Of a DNA stretch of 64,000 nt, positions 26,594 through 34,885 are shown in pieces (position 1 is the first letter of the stretch; the number at the start of each line of letters is the position of its first letter). The stretch is from Opitutia bacterium (GTDB lineage Bacteria; Verrucomicrobiota; Verrucomicrobiia; Opitutales; Opitutaceae): positions 59,868 to 123,867 of the forward strand of contig CANJIU010000014.1 in the NCBI GenBank assembly GCA_947474365.1. The letters are read 5' to 3'. The translations under genes and the position numbers were made by a program. A model generated the notes under the pieces. That model was given only the letters and a program-made list of their open reading frames with translations. It made no database searches and was not told the origin of the DNA.

Positions 26594-27610
26594 ATGAATT
26601 CCGATCCCGCCGCCCCCCGCCCCACCCTGCAGGATGTGGCGACGGCGGCGGGTGTCAGCCAGATGACAGTCTCCCGCGCACTCGGGGGACGCGGCCGCGT
26701 CGCGGAGGAAACCCGGCGTCGGATCACAACGCTGGCAGAACGTCTGGGATACCGCCCCGATCCGCAGATCGCGAAGCTCATGCACCACCTGCGCAACCGG
26801 CGCACGCGACGTTTCCAGAGCGTGATCGTGGGGCTGACGACCCGCACCGCCCACGATCGCGAAAGCTATTTCCGTACTCTGGTCGCAGCCGCCAAAGCGA
26901 GGGTCACCGGCCGGGGATACGGCTTTGAACTCATGCATCTCCCGTCCTCCGCGGACAAGTGGATCGGCCTCCACCGCACCCTGCGCAGTCGCGGAGTTGA
27001 CGGTCTGCTTCTCCTGCCGCAACGCGCCCCCATCGATCTGACCAACCTGCTCACCTGGGAGGAGTTTTCAGTGGTGTCGACCTCGGCGAGCGCACTCGGT
27101 CCGCCCGCGCACCGCGTGATGCCGCATCACTTTGCCAACACGATTCTGCTCTGCCGCACCCTCGCCCAGCGGGGCCATCGCCGCATCGGCCTGGTCATCG
27201 CCGCCAACCACGATCGCCGGAGTGAAAACGGCTTCACCGCCGCCGTAACGTGGCATGGTCTCAATGAGACCGACCACTTTGTGCCCCCCTTGGTGACCAC
27301 CCGGCAGGACGTCGAGCATTTGCGCACCTGGTACATCCGAGAGCGACCGGACGCGATTATCACCAACGAACCGCAATCGGCGCGCGAATGCGCCCGAGTC
27401 CTCGGGCTGAAGCTCTCGGGGCCGCCACGTTTTGTGGTCACCAGTCTGATCGAAAGCGCCAATCCCGGTGGCATCGCCGGCATCGATGAACGCCCGGACG
27501 AAATCGGCAAGGCGGCCGCCGACCTGTTGACCAGCATGGTCGAGCGGCGGGTCCAGGGAAGTCCCGATTCACCGGCCTCGACCCTGCTGACCGGGCGCTG
27601 GGTGGAATAA
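26594..27610 (+). CDS. LacI-family transcriptional regulator
   Basis: A 338-residue protein. Residues about 10-60 are a typical LacI helix-turn-helix and hinge (TLQDVATAAGVSQMTVSRAL, then RGRVAEETRRRITTLAERLG). The rest is a periplasmic-binding-protein-like sensor domain with GVDGLLLLPQR, LAQRGHRRIGLVIAANHDRR and RPDAIITNEP. It is transcribed divergently from the receptor/GH3/receptor operon, with 104 bases between the starts, and is the obvious repressor of that locus. The inducer is presumably a mono- or oligosaccharide released by the GH3 enzyme. The operator-like repeat overlaps its own start region, pointing to autoregulation. There is no good Shine-Dalgarno at the usual distance. Confidence 0.92.
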   Translation: MNSDPAAPRPTLQDVATAAGVSQMTVSRALGGRGRVAEETRRRITTLAERLGYRPDPQIAKLMHHLRNRRTRRFQSVIVGLTTRTAHDRESYFRTLVAAAKARVTGRGYGFELMHLPSSADKWIGLHRTLRSRGVDGLLLLPQRAPIDLTNLLTWEEFSVVSTSASALGPPAHRVMPHHFANTILLCRTLAQRGHRRIGLVIAANHDRRSENGFTAAVTWHGLNETDHFVPPLVTTRQDVEHLRTWYIRERPDAIITNEPQSARECARVLGLKLSGPPRFVVTSLIESANPGGIAGIDERPDEIGKAAADLLTSMVERRVQGSPDSPASTLLTGRWVE

Positions 27611-27716
27611 AAACGCCTCTCGGCCAAAGCAGGCACAGCACGCGCACGACCACAGCTGAACCCTCCGTCCTATTTCAGGATTGGACGCGCGCGGTACGCC
27701 GGGTTGTTGTAGCACC

Positions 27717-28673
27717 GTGGCAAAACTTCCCAAGATCAGCCTCCGCGCTGAAATCCCCGAGGCGCTCAAGGCCGAACTCGCACCAACCAAGTGGGGCAAG
27801 GTGCTGAGCGTCACTCCCGTTGTCATGACCGTCATCGCCACGATGCTGGCGGGCTTGTCGTCGAGCGAGATGACGCGTGCCCAATACGACCGCTCCCTCG
27901 CCGCGCAACGCCAGTCGAAGGCCGGCGACCAGTGGAATTTTTTCCAGGGCAAACGCCTGCGCGCGGTCGTCCTCCGCACCTCGTTGGACACGTTGGAGAG
28001 CACCTCGGGCATTCGTCCGCTGGATGCATCCGTCCTCCGCCAAGCCCTGGCCGGTTCCCCCGAGGCGACCACGTGGGACGCTCCTCCGGGGCAGATGGCG
28101 ATCACCGCGCTCCAGACCGGCACCCCTCCCCTCGGAGGCCCGAAGCTTTCGCTCTCGGCGGACGTGCAGGCGGCACTCTCGGCGCTGGAAGAGTCAAAAC
28201 CCGACGCCGAAATCGCCGAATTGATCGGAAAAATCGCCGGCGGCACGCTGGACGAGGCACTCCGACTCGCCCAAGGTCAGGCCCTTTCCCTCGACGTTGC
28301 CCTCAAGCCCGTCAACCAGACGATTGAACGGTGGGAAAAACACGTGAGCGGTCCGTCTGCCGACCCGAGTCTGCGGCAGGCGTTCGTCGCCGCCCGGACC
28401 GCCTACAACGCGCAGCGCTACGACACTGAAGCACGGCTGAACCAGACCATCGCCGGGCTGTTCGAATTACAGGTACGGACGAGCAATCTCTCGGCGGAGC
28501 GGCATCATCGCCGGAGCAGCCGTTTTTTCTACGGCATGCTCGCCGCGCAGCTTGGAGTCATCGTTGCGACGCTCGCTTTGGCGGCGCAAAAGCGGAATCT
28601 GCTGTGGGCAATCTCGGCGTGCGCCGGCGGAGTGGCCGTGGCCTTCACCATTTACGTCCTGCTCTACGTGTGA
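27717..28673 (+). CDS. DUF4337-like membrane protein
   Basis: A 318-residue protein from the GTG at 27717 (VAKLPKISLRAEIPEALKAE). One membrane helix lies at residues 27-50 (VLSVTPVVMTVIATMLAGLS), followed by the segment RAQYDRSLAAQRQSKAGDQW-NFFQGK, which matches the DUF4337 pattern. A long soluble, largely helical region follows, then two C-terminal helices (FFYGMLAAQLGVIVATLALA and LWAISACAGGVAVAFTIYVL). The N-terminus and the C-terminal pair should place the middle on one face of the membrane. The function of the family is unknown. It lies 106 bases after the LacI gene and is not obviously part of the glycan locus. Confidence 0.7.
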   Translation: MAKLPKISLRAEIPEALKAELAPTKWGKVLSVTPVVMTVIATMLAGLSSSEMTRAQYDRSLAAQRQSKAGDQWNFFQGKRLRAVVLRTSLDTLESTSGIRPLDASVLRQALAGSPEATTWDAPPGQMAITALQTGTPPLGGPKLSLSADVQAALSALEESKPDAEIAELIGKIAGGTLDEALRLAQGQALSLDVALKPVNQTIERWEKHVSGPSADPSLRQAFVAARTAYNAQRYDTEARLNQTIAGLFELQVRTSNLSAERHHRRSSRFFYGMLAAQLGVIVATLALAAQKRNLLWAISACAGGVAVAFTIYVLLYV

Positions 28674-28682
28674 GGAAAAGGC

Positions 28683-28710
28683 GTCGGGCCCGTTTTGCCG
28701 CGGACCCGAC
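28683..28710. terminator. 10-bp hairpin between convergent genes
   Basis: GTCGGGCCCG at 28683-28692 pairs with CGGACCCGAC at 28701-28710 (one G-T type mismatch) around an eight-base loop. It sits in the 61-base gap between the convergent DUF4337 and topoisomerase genes. There is no long T-tract, so it may be a bidirectional or weak terminator. Confidence 0.4.
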
Positions 28711-28734
28711 TTCGCCCACGCCCCGGTCAAAAGC

Positions 28735-30921
28735 TCATCCAGCCGCCAAATCAGCCCGCTTCACATCTTTGACCGGCCACTTTGAAACCGTCAGGCCCTT
28801 CGCCGTGCGCGTGCTGACCGGCACATTCGCCAGATCAAACTCCAATTCACGGACCCGCGCGCCACTGCGCCCATCGATGAAGATCTGCAGCTTCTTCGGC
28901 ATCTCCTTCTCCGTCTTGCTGACGTGGAGGTAGACGACCTTGGATCCTTCGCTCTTCACCAACGGATAGAGTTTGTCACGGGACAGCCCGCCGATCTGGA
29001 ATCGCTTCGCGAACGCCTTCCCTGATTCCTTGTCCTGATAAACCATCGTGTAGAACGCGGTGTCGCCATCCTTGGGGAACACCGCGCAGTGGATGATATC
29101 GCGCCCCATGAAGACCTTGTCGGCGACCTTCGCGACCTTGAGCGAACCGTCACCCATGATCGTCAGCGCGCTGTCCAGAATCGTGCACTCCTGGACGAAT
29201 TCGTGCTGGCGCCAGTTGAGTCCGATGAACCCGTCCTCGCGATTGACGTAGAGCCGCTGATTGGCGGAAACGACCTCGGAGGCGTTGATCTGCTCGATCT
29301 CGTCGTAACTCGTGCGCCGCTTGAGGCCCTTGCCATACTTTTCCTGCAGCATTTCGTACCACGCAACCGCGTAGGCGGTGAGGTTCTTGAGATTCGCCTT
29401 CGTCTCCTTGATGCCTTCCTCGATCTTCTTGATCGCCTCGTCAGCCTGGAAGCGGTTGTAGGCGGAGATGCGCTTGATCCGGATCTCGGTGAGGCGAGTG
29501 ATGTCCTCGTCGGTGACGTCGCGACGCAGCTGCTTGAGAAACGGCTTCAGGCCTTCGCGGATTTCCTCGAGCACGCTCTCCCACGTCTTGGATTTTTCGA
29601 TCCGGCGGTAGATCCGCTCCTCGATGAAGATCCGCTCCAGCGAGTCCCAGTGCCACTGCTGCTCGAGCTCACCCAACTTGATCTCAAGTTCCCGCTTCAG
29701 CAGCGCCTTGGTCTTGTCGACGTTGCGCCGCAGGATTTCTTTCACGCCGAGAAACTCCGGCTTGTCGGCGCCCGTCTGCTCGTCGGCCACGATCACGCAC
29801 GCGGCGGGCGACAGATTCTGCTGGCAGCCGGTGAACACATACAGCTGCTGGATCACCTGCTCGGGGTCCGCGCCCTGCGGGAGGTGAACGAGGATTTCCA
29901 CCGTATCGGCGGTATTGTCGTCGACGTGCTTGACCTTGATCTTGCCCTTGGCGTTCGCCGCGAGGATCGACTCGATCAGCGTCTCCGTCGTCGTGCCGTA
30001 AGGCAGTTCCGTAATCGCGAGGAGGTATTTTGAGCGCTGCTCGATTTTCGCGCGCACCTTCACCTTGCCGCCGCGTTCGCCGTCGTTGTATTCAGAGAAG
30101 TCGGCGATGCCTCCGGAGGGAAAATCCGGGAAGATGCGAAACGTTTTTCCCTGGAGGTGATTGATCGCGGCGCGACAGAGATCGTTGAAATTGTGCGGCA
30201 GGATCTTGGTCGAGAGACCAACGGCGATGCCCTCGGCGCCGTCGAGCAGCACGATCGGGAACTTGGCCGGGAGCGTGACGGGCTCGCGGGCGCGCCCGTC
30301 GTAGCTGAGCTGCCAGTTCGTGGTCTTCGGATTGAAGAGCACGTCCTTCGCGAAATTCGTCAGCCGCGCCTCGATGTAGCGCGGCGCCGCCGCCTCGTCA
30401 CCGGTGAACGTGTTGCCGAAATTTCCCTGCGGCTCGATCAGGAACCCACGCTGTCCGATCGCCACGAGCGCGGCACCGATCGAGGCGTCGCCATGGGGAT
30501 GGAGTGACATCGTCCGGCCGACGATGTTGGCGACCTTGTGGAAACGGCCGTCGTCCATCTCCCACAGCGTGTGCAGAATCCGGCGCTGAACCGGCTTGAG
30601 CCCGTCGTCGAGGTGCGGGACGGCCCGGTCGAGAATGACGTAGCTGGCGTATTCGAGAAACCACCCCCGGTAGCTCTGCGCGAGCGGCGAATCCTCCGTC
30701 TGGACATTGTCGCCACCGCGGCGCTTGGGAATGACCGGCGTCACTTCCGTGATCGGTCCGGCGATCACCGCCGGCTCCGAACCGGATTCCGGCGGCTTCG
30801 GCGCCACCGGTGCCGGCACTGACTTCGCCGGGAGCACCGGGGCGGCGGATGCATCGGCGCCGTTGCCCAGAGGCAACTCGGGTTGTTCCTGATCGTTCTT
30901 CGGACTCTTCTTCTTGGGCAT
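28735..30921 (-). CDS. parC: DNA topoisomerase IV subunit A-like protein (type IIA topoisomerase, A subunit)
   Basis: A 728-residue protein. A Pro/Lys-rich unstructured N-terminus of about 70 residues precedes the breakage-reunion domain: SYVILDRAVPHLDDGLKPVQ, GRTMSLHPHGDASIG and the catalytic region APRYIEARLTNF with Tyr182. At the quinolone-contact positions (E. coli GyrA Ser83 and Asp87) it has Ala146 and Ala150. A coiled-coil tower region (LLKRELEIKLGELEQQWHWD) and a short C-terminal domain follow; six full GyrA-type beta-pinwheel blades are not evident, which favours a ParC-like over a GyrA role. The partner ATPase subunit is not in the window. The symbol rests on family resemblance; the gene could also be named as a second gyrA-like subunit. 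Confidence 0.85.
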   Translation of the reverse strand: MPKKKSPKNDQEQPELPLGNGADASAAPVLPAKSVPAPVAPKPPESGSEPAVIAGPITEVTPVIPKRRGGDNVQTEDSPLAQSYRGWFLEYASYVILDRAVPHLDDGLKPVQRRILHTLWEMDDGRFHKVANIVGRTMSLHPHGDASIGAALVAIGQRGFLIEPQGNFGNTFTGDEAAAPRYIEARLTNFAKDVLFNPKTTNWQLSYDGRAREPVTLPAKFPIVLLDGAEGIAVGLSTKILPHNFNDLCRAAINHLQGKTFRIFPDFPSGGIADFSEYNDGERGGKVKVRAKIEQRSKYLLAITELPYGTTTETLIESILAANAKGKIKVKHVDDNTADTVEILVHLPQGADPEQVIQQLYVFTGCQQNLSPAACVIVADEQTGADKPEFLGVKEILRRNVDKTKALLKRELEIKLGELEQQWHWDSLERIFIEERIYRRIEKSKTWESVLEEIREGLKPFLKQLRRDVTDEDITRLTEIRIKRISAYNRFQADEAIKKIEEGIKETKANLKNLTAYAVAWYEMLQEKYGKGLKRRTSYDEIEQINASEVVSANQRLYVNREDGFIGLNWRQHEFVQECTILDSALTIMGDGSLKVAKVADKVFMGRDIIHCAVFPKDGDTAFYTMVYQDKESGKAFAKRFQIGGLSRDKLYPLVKSEGSKVVYLHVSKTEKEMPKKLQIFIDGRSGARVRELEFDLANVPVSTRTAKGLTVSKWPVKDVKRADLAAG

Positions 30922-31074
30922 TCGGGCGGAAGGGAGATGGGTTAAAAGGGAAAAACTGGCAGGTCCGCCACAAGCGCGTCAAGGGATGCGTGCACCACGT
31001 CGCGGCTGCTCCGAACAGGTCATTCGCGATGTCGCGGACCAAGCGCGCCGCCCGCGGAGGCGCGCCCGTGCGCT

Positions 31075-31629
31075 TCAACCCTTGGCGAACAGCTGCTTAA
31101 AGTGCGCCGCGGTCTCCTTCGGGTCATCCTTCACCCGAATCCACCAGCGGCCGTTCTTGTTGATGAGCTTCTCGGCGTCGGTGTCCGACGCGCCCTTCAG
31201 CGTGACCTGGAAGTGGATCTCAGCCTCGTTGGCGGCCGGCGTCCGTACGAAGATGATGCTGACCGAAGCATCCTTCAGAGAATCGAACATCTGCGGATCG
31301 CCCGCCATCACGAGCCGGTTCAGGCCGGAGTAGACATCGACCGCGGTGAACGCCTCCCGGGCCTTGCCCGCCGTTCGCCCAAAGAACAGGGATACGATCT
31401 CCTGCGCCTCCTTTCCCTTGCTCTGCTGGGCGCCGAGGAAAACCGGCAGCACCGCCGCTTTCATGTCCTCCAAATCGCTTGGCAGGATGTCCGCCGCCGC
31501 CTTGGCCGAATCCTTCCGGGCATAGGCGCCCCAGTAACGCTGGAACACATCCTCGATGGGCTTGGTGTTCGCGGCGTGAGTGGCGGCGGTGACGATGAGG
31601 ACCAGGGAAAACAATAGCGCTTGCTTCAT
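31075..31629 (-). CDS. Exported protein of unknown function, possible NTF2/SnoaL-like fold
   Basis: A 184-residue protein with a signal peptide (MKQALLFSLVLIVTAATHAA). The mature part begins IEDVFQRYWGAYARKDSAKA and ends with FQVTLKGASDTDAEKLINKN and RWWIRVKDDPKET, an order of helices then strands that recalls NTF2-like or DUF4440-like proteins. No catalytic residues are apparent. It lies 153 bases upstream of the topoisomerase gene on the same strand and 176 bases downstream of the ThuA gene, so a link is weak. Likely periplasmic. Confidence 0.65.
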   Translation of the reverse strand: MKQALLFSLVLIVTAATHAANTKPIEDVFQRYWGAYARKDSAKAAADILPSDLEDMKAAVLPVFLGAQQSKGKEAQEIVSLFFGRTAGKAREAFTAVDVYSGLNRLVMAGDPQMFDSLKDASVSIIFVRTPAANEAEIHFQVTLKGASDTDAEKLINKNGRWWIRVKDDPKETAAHFKQLFAKG

Positions 31630-31805
31630 AGGGTGTCGGGAAAGCGGCAGGCATGAACAAAGATTGGCACCGTGAGAAGAAAGAATTCACATGCCCCGCG
31701 CGCCGGTTACCGCACGGCCAGATGGAGATGAGCAGCGCGCACCAATCCGCTTCCATCGGCAACAGGCCGGAAACGCCCCCGTCGCGCCGGCCTCCCACCG
31801 CTCGA

Positions 31806-32738
31806 TTACTTCTTCGCGGCCCCGGATTTGGCGCCGGCCGGCTTTTTCTCGTCGAGGTTCTGGTAGGCCTCTACATCGCTCACGGGAGCCGAGTTGACGC
31901 CGCCATTGGGCACCTCGAGTTTGGCCAGCCAGACCAGCGCGTTGAGCATCAGGCGCCGCTGGTCGTCGTTCTGCCAGTTTAAATGAAAATGCCCGCCGGT
32001 GAAACCGAAACCGCGGCCGCCGTCGGCACGCTCCACCGCCCACATCATCGTTTCCGGCTTCCCCTTGGCAGCTTGGATATGTGGATACGGGCCCTTGGGC
32101 GCAACGTAGGGTCCGTCGCGCACAGCGTCGGAAGGGGTCGCCACCAGGATGTCCTTCACGCCCGACTTGCCCTCACGGAAGCGCATGTTGAAATACCATT
32201 CGTCCTTCGTCTTGAAGGGCTTCACCCCCCGGGTGATGGGATGAACCGGCAGGCTCTTGTAGTCGGCGTCCCAGATCGGATTGCAGGAAAAGGCGTTCTC
32301 ATAATAACCGCCGGTCCACTCCTTCCACTCGGCGCCGCCCTTGTCCGCCAAAACCTCCACTGCGTAATGCGCCATGCCGATGCTCACGCCTTTCTTCATC
32401 AGGCCGCGGAGAAATTCCAGCCGGTCGTTTTGCACCGCCGGATGCTTCGCGCCGCCGTCGGAATAGATAAAGATCGCATCGGCCCCCTCGAAGACGGAAT
32501 TGTCATCCACGTTCTTCCCGCCGACTGACTTGGTCGGCCAGCCGTTGGTCACCAGCACCGTCTTGAGGCCCGGCACTTGATCGAGCCGCTTTTGCAGCAA
32601 CATGGAACCGGCCTTGAACTCGTGCATCAACGGCGGGTGACTGACCGGACCGGCGATCATGACGAGCTTGCGGTCGGCGGCGTGGAGCACGGTTGAACCG
32701 AGCAGAACGAGGCCGGTGACGAGGAATCGGAGTTTCAT
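31806..32738 (-). CDS. ThuA-domain protein, secreted
   Basis: A 310-residue protein from the ATG at 32736-32738, chosen because it opens a signal peptide (MKLRFLVTGLVLLGSTVLHA). The ThuA-like glutamine-amidotransferase fold is visible: RKLVMIAGPVSHPPLMHEF, ADAIFIYSDGGAKHP, GVSIGMAHYAVEV and GRGFGFTGGHFHLNW. This family was named for trehalose utilisation, but its reaction is not settled; members are abundant in Planctomycetes and Verrucomicrobia near oxidoreductases and sulfatases. The C-terminus is a Lys/Ala/Gly-rich tail. It is preceded by the PRMT-like gene on the same strand, 127 bases away; the intergenic stretch contains a direct repeat of GATTGGATTC. Confidence 0.85.
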   Translation of the reverse strand: MKLRFLVTGLVLLGSTVLHAADRKLVMIAGPVSHPPLMHEFKAGSMLLQKRLDQVPGLKTVLVTNGWPTKSVGGKNVDDNSVFEGADAIFIYSDGGAKHPAVQNDRLEFLRGLMKKGVSIGMAHYAVEVLADKGGAEWKEWTGGYYENAFSCNPIWDADYKSLPVHPITRGVKPFKTKDEWYFNMRFREGKSGVKDILVATPSDAVRDGPYVAPKGPYPHIQAAKGKPETMMWAVERADGGRGFGFTGGHFHLNWQNDDQRRLMLNALVWLAKLEVPNGGVNSAPVSDVEAYQNLDEKKPAGAKSGAAKK

Positions 32739-32865
32739 CAGAGGTAGATTGGATTCGATTGGATTCAGGCGACGCCCGGCCGAGGGCACCAGGCAACCGC
32801 GGCCACGTTGCAGCGTTGCCGCAACGGAGTCGAGCGGACTTCAGTCACGCCGCACCAGCCCAATG

Positions 32866-33972
32866 TCAGGAAGCCGCCACATCAGACCGGCCTGCGCTCA
32901 CGGCGGTTTCGAGCTTGGTGTGACTCCAGCGCCACGAGTCCAACTCCGGCCACGAACCGACCGTCAACTTGACCTGGATTACGTCTCCCGCGGAAAAATC
33001 CGTCCGGTCCGCCCGGAGAATCCGGAATCCCCAATGGGGTGCGCGCCCGACATCCAGCGGAGAGGAGCCGAGATACAGGTCGTCGCCGACCCGGGCGCGA
33101 AAGTACACGGCATAGCCGTCCATCCGGCCGGCATTCACCACCGTGCGGGTGAACGTAACCTCGCGGGGCATCTCGGACTCCTGCAACGTGTGCAAATCGA
33201 TCGAGAGCACGGGTTCGGGTTCGCCCAGGAAATGATCCACCAGATTCAGGTCGCTGCTCACCAGGTGGTAGTAGCCGGGCTCCTGCGGACGGCTCCGCTC
33301 GAGCGACGAGTAGTCGTAGCCGTGCACGTTGAGTTCCCAGATGAACGGAACATGACGATGGTCACGCAGCTTGACCGGCTCGCAGTAAAAATCGAAACAG
33401 CTCGGCAGAATCAGACCATCGGGCTTGAGCATCCGGTCGCGCAGGTCGGTGACATTCGCCACCATGGACTCGTCGAAGAGACAGTCGCCCATCTGTTCGT
33501 GCAGGATCACATCGACCCGTTCCTCAACGGAGAATTTCGTGCTGTGAGTGGAGATGAATTCGACATTACTGATTCCGTTCGCCACCGCCAGGGTACGGGC
33601 GTGCTCGAGAATCTCGGAGTGATCGATCGCGTAGATTTTCGCCGCGCCGCGCCGCGCCGCCAAGGCCGCCAGAATCCCCGTACCGGTACCGAGGTCGACG
33701 ACCCGGTCGCCGGGTTGCACATGCCGCGCGATCGCCGCCTGGTAAAATTTCATGCGCGGCTGGTCGGCGAGCATCCGCTCCTGCTGGTGGAAACTGGCGA
33801 AATACCGCCCGTTGAAGGCGCGGTACTGCTCGTCGGCCGACTGTGCCGCGTCCGGGAAAAACCACACGGCCAAACCTGGCCGCGCCACAATCCAATCGCC
33901 GCTCCGCGCCAGCACGCGGCGCATTGCCGAGAAAAAACGGGCGCTGAGACGGGCAATCGGATGTGACGGCAT
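32866..33972 (-). CDS. Protein arginine methyltransferase (PRMT)-like SAM-dependent methyltransferase
   Basis: About 368 residues from the ATG at 33970-33972 (a TTG at 33990 is possible). Residues 59-80 (ASFHQQERMLADQPRMKFY) correspond to the helix that covers SAM in PRMTs. Motif I is VVDLGTGTGILAALAARRGA (91-110), with Asp117 after strand beta2 (IYAIDHSEILEHA). The double-E loop HEQMGDCLFDESM is nearly identical to that of eukaryotic PRMT1, with Glu159 and Glu168 nine residues apart. The C-terminal beta-barrel carries GRAPHWGFRI, equivalent to the THW loop (His313). By family it would methylate arginine on a protein using SAM; the target is unknown. It follows rpoZ by 95 bases on the same strand. 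Confidence 0.78.
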   Translation of the reverse strand: MPSHPIARLSARFFSAMRRVLARSGDWIVARPGLAVWFFPDAAQSADEQYRAFNGRYFASFHQQERMLADQPRMKFYQAAIARHVQPGDRVVDLGTGTGILAALAARRGAAKIYAIDHSEILEHARTLAVANGISNVEFISTHSTKFSVEERVDVILHEQMGDCLFDESMVANVTDLRDRMLKPDGLILPSCFDFYCEPVKLRDHRHVPFIWELNVHGYDYSSLERSRPQEPGYYHLVSSDLNLVDHFLGEPEPVLSIDLHTLQESEMPREVTFTRTVVNAGRMDGYAVYFRARVGDDLYLGSSPLDVGRAPHWGFRILRADRTDFSAGDVIQVKLTVGSWPELDSWRWSHTKLETAVSAGRSDVAAS

Positions 33973-34085
33973 GGAGAGGCGTGGAGGCAAGGCGGACCGG
34001 ACGAAATGCCAACCGAAGGGAGCGGAAGCAATCTCGGGAATCGCCCCACCTCTCCGATCGAAAACAAATCCCCGAGCCCGGAAAA

Positions 34086-34298
34086 TCAGCGCTGGGTTTC
34101 CAACGGCCCGAGTTCGTAGCTGATCTTGCGTTCGATCACCTCGCGCAGTGCGGTGTCCTCCGCACTGAGTTTTTCGAGCGACTCGACCAGCGCGCGATTG
34201 CCGCGCTTGAGCTGTTTCACCCGGCGGGAGATCACGTTGACGAGAATGTTGGGATCATCGATGACCAGCAGCGCGGCCCTGACGTATTCGTCTCGCAT
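34086..34298 (-). CDS. rpoZ: DNA-directed RNA polymerase subunit omega
   Basis: A 70-residue protein from the ATG at 34296-34298 (MRDEYVRAALLVIDDPNILV). The region NVISRRVKQLKRGNRALVES is the conserved helix and Arg/Lys block of the omega/Rpb6 family, and EVIERKISYELGP is the closing helix. Upstream codons in the same frame are Arg/Pro-rich noise and were not used. Omega stabilises the beta-prime subunit and is usual at 60-100 residues. The PRMT-like gene follows 95 bases downstream on the same strand and may share its transcript. Confidence 0.88.
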   Translation of the reverse strand: MRDEYVRAALLVIDDPNILVNVISRRVKQLKRGNRALVESLEKLSAEDTALREVIERKISYELGPLETQR

Positions 34299-34523
34299 AA
34301 TTTGAACCGCAGCCAAAGAGGCGCTGTCCGGGCGAAATACCCGAGACGTGCGCGCCGGATATTGCCTGCGAAAATGAATCCTAGCAATTGGCTCCCGGGA
34401 AACGCGATGACTATCGCCACCCCTTCCCGCGGGAAGTCCAACCTGTTCGCGCGCGAACGGCTTGGAACAAAGATGCCGCCGCGGCGCGACCGGATTCCGC
34501 CGCCTCGCGCCCTCGCGCAGGGC
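34299..34523. other. Leader region upstream of rpoZ without a gene
   Basis: This stretch, plus the terminator next to it and the short spacer after it, makes a 336-base gap between rpoZ and the small Lys-rich gene. I see no convincing reading frame. It should hold the rpoZ promoter; no clear -35/-10 pair was found. Confidence 0.5.
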
Positions 34524-34563
34524 AAAAAAATCCGGCGGCCAACCCGAAGGTTGGCGCCGCCGG
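34524..34563 (-). terminator. Rho-independent terminator of the small Lys-rich gene
   Basis: Read on the minus strand, a strong stem (arms 34551-34563 and 34532-34544, with one two-base bulge) closes on a TTCG tetraloop and is followed by seven T residues (A-run at 34524-34530). It lies about 70 bases after the stop of the small gene and separates it from rpoZ. Confidence 0.85.
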
Positions 34564-34634
34564 CAGGTGGTGCGCGCCCCCTGAAGGAGGCGCGGGCCAA
34601 TCATCCGACGCAGCAGCTAGCCGCGCCGAAACGA

Positions 34635-34733
34635 TCAGCGACCCTTCTTGGCGCTCTTGGCCAGCTTCTTTTCCTTCGGGGTTTTCGAAGGTGCCTTCTT
34701 GGTCTCTTTTTTCGAGTTCTGTGATTTAGCCAT
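34635..34733 (-). CDS. 32-residue Lys-rich basic protein
   Basis: The ATG at 34731-34733 follows a good Shine-Dalgarno (AGGA about nine bases before) and opens a 32-codon frame starting MAKSQNSKKETKKAPSKTP and ending AKKGR. Twelve of 32 residues are Lys, one is Arg; there is no aromatic residue or Cys. The frame is followed by a strong rho-independent terminator, so this is a free-standing transcription unit. The composition fits a nucleic-acid- or ribosome-associated peptide; small basic proteins are known in Verrucomicrobia, but I cannot match this to a named family. The function is unknown. Confidence 0.72.
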   Translation of the reverse strand: MAKSQNSKKETKKAPSKTPKEKKLAKSAKKGR

Positions 34734-34885
34734 TTTCTATCCTGTGTTTTTGTTTGTGTGCGGAGAAAGAGACGAAAATTCGACACACCAAAAAGCACGG
34801 CACGATAGCGTCTCCAGTGGCGGTAAATCAGACCATGCCGGGCGAATCAATCGCCGTCGATGTATTTCTCCAAGTGATTCGCGGA

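Noticed and set aside
32745..32770. Direct repeat GATTGGATTC upstream of the ThuA gene
   Set aside because: A single ten-base tandem duplication is too short to call a regulatory or mobile element.
34299..34604. Upstream extension of rpoZ to 172 codons
   Set aside because: The extra residues are Arg/Pro-rich, match no omega protein, and run through the terminator of the neighbouring gene.
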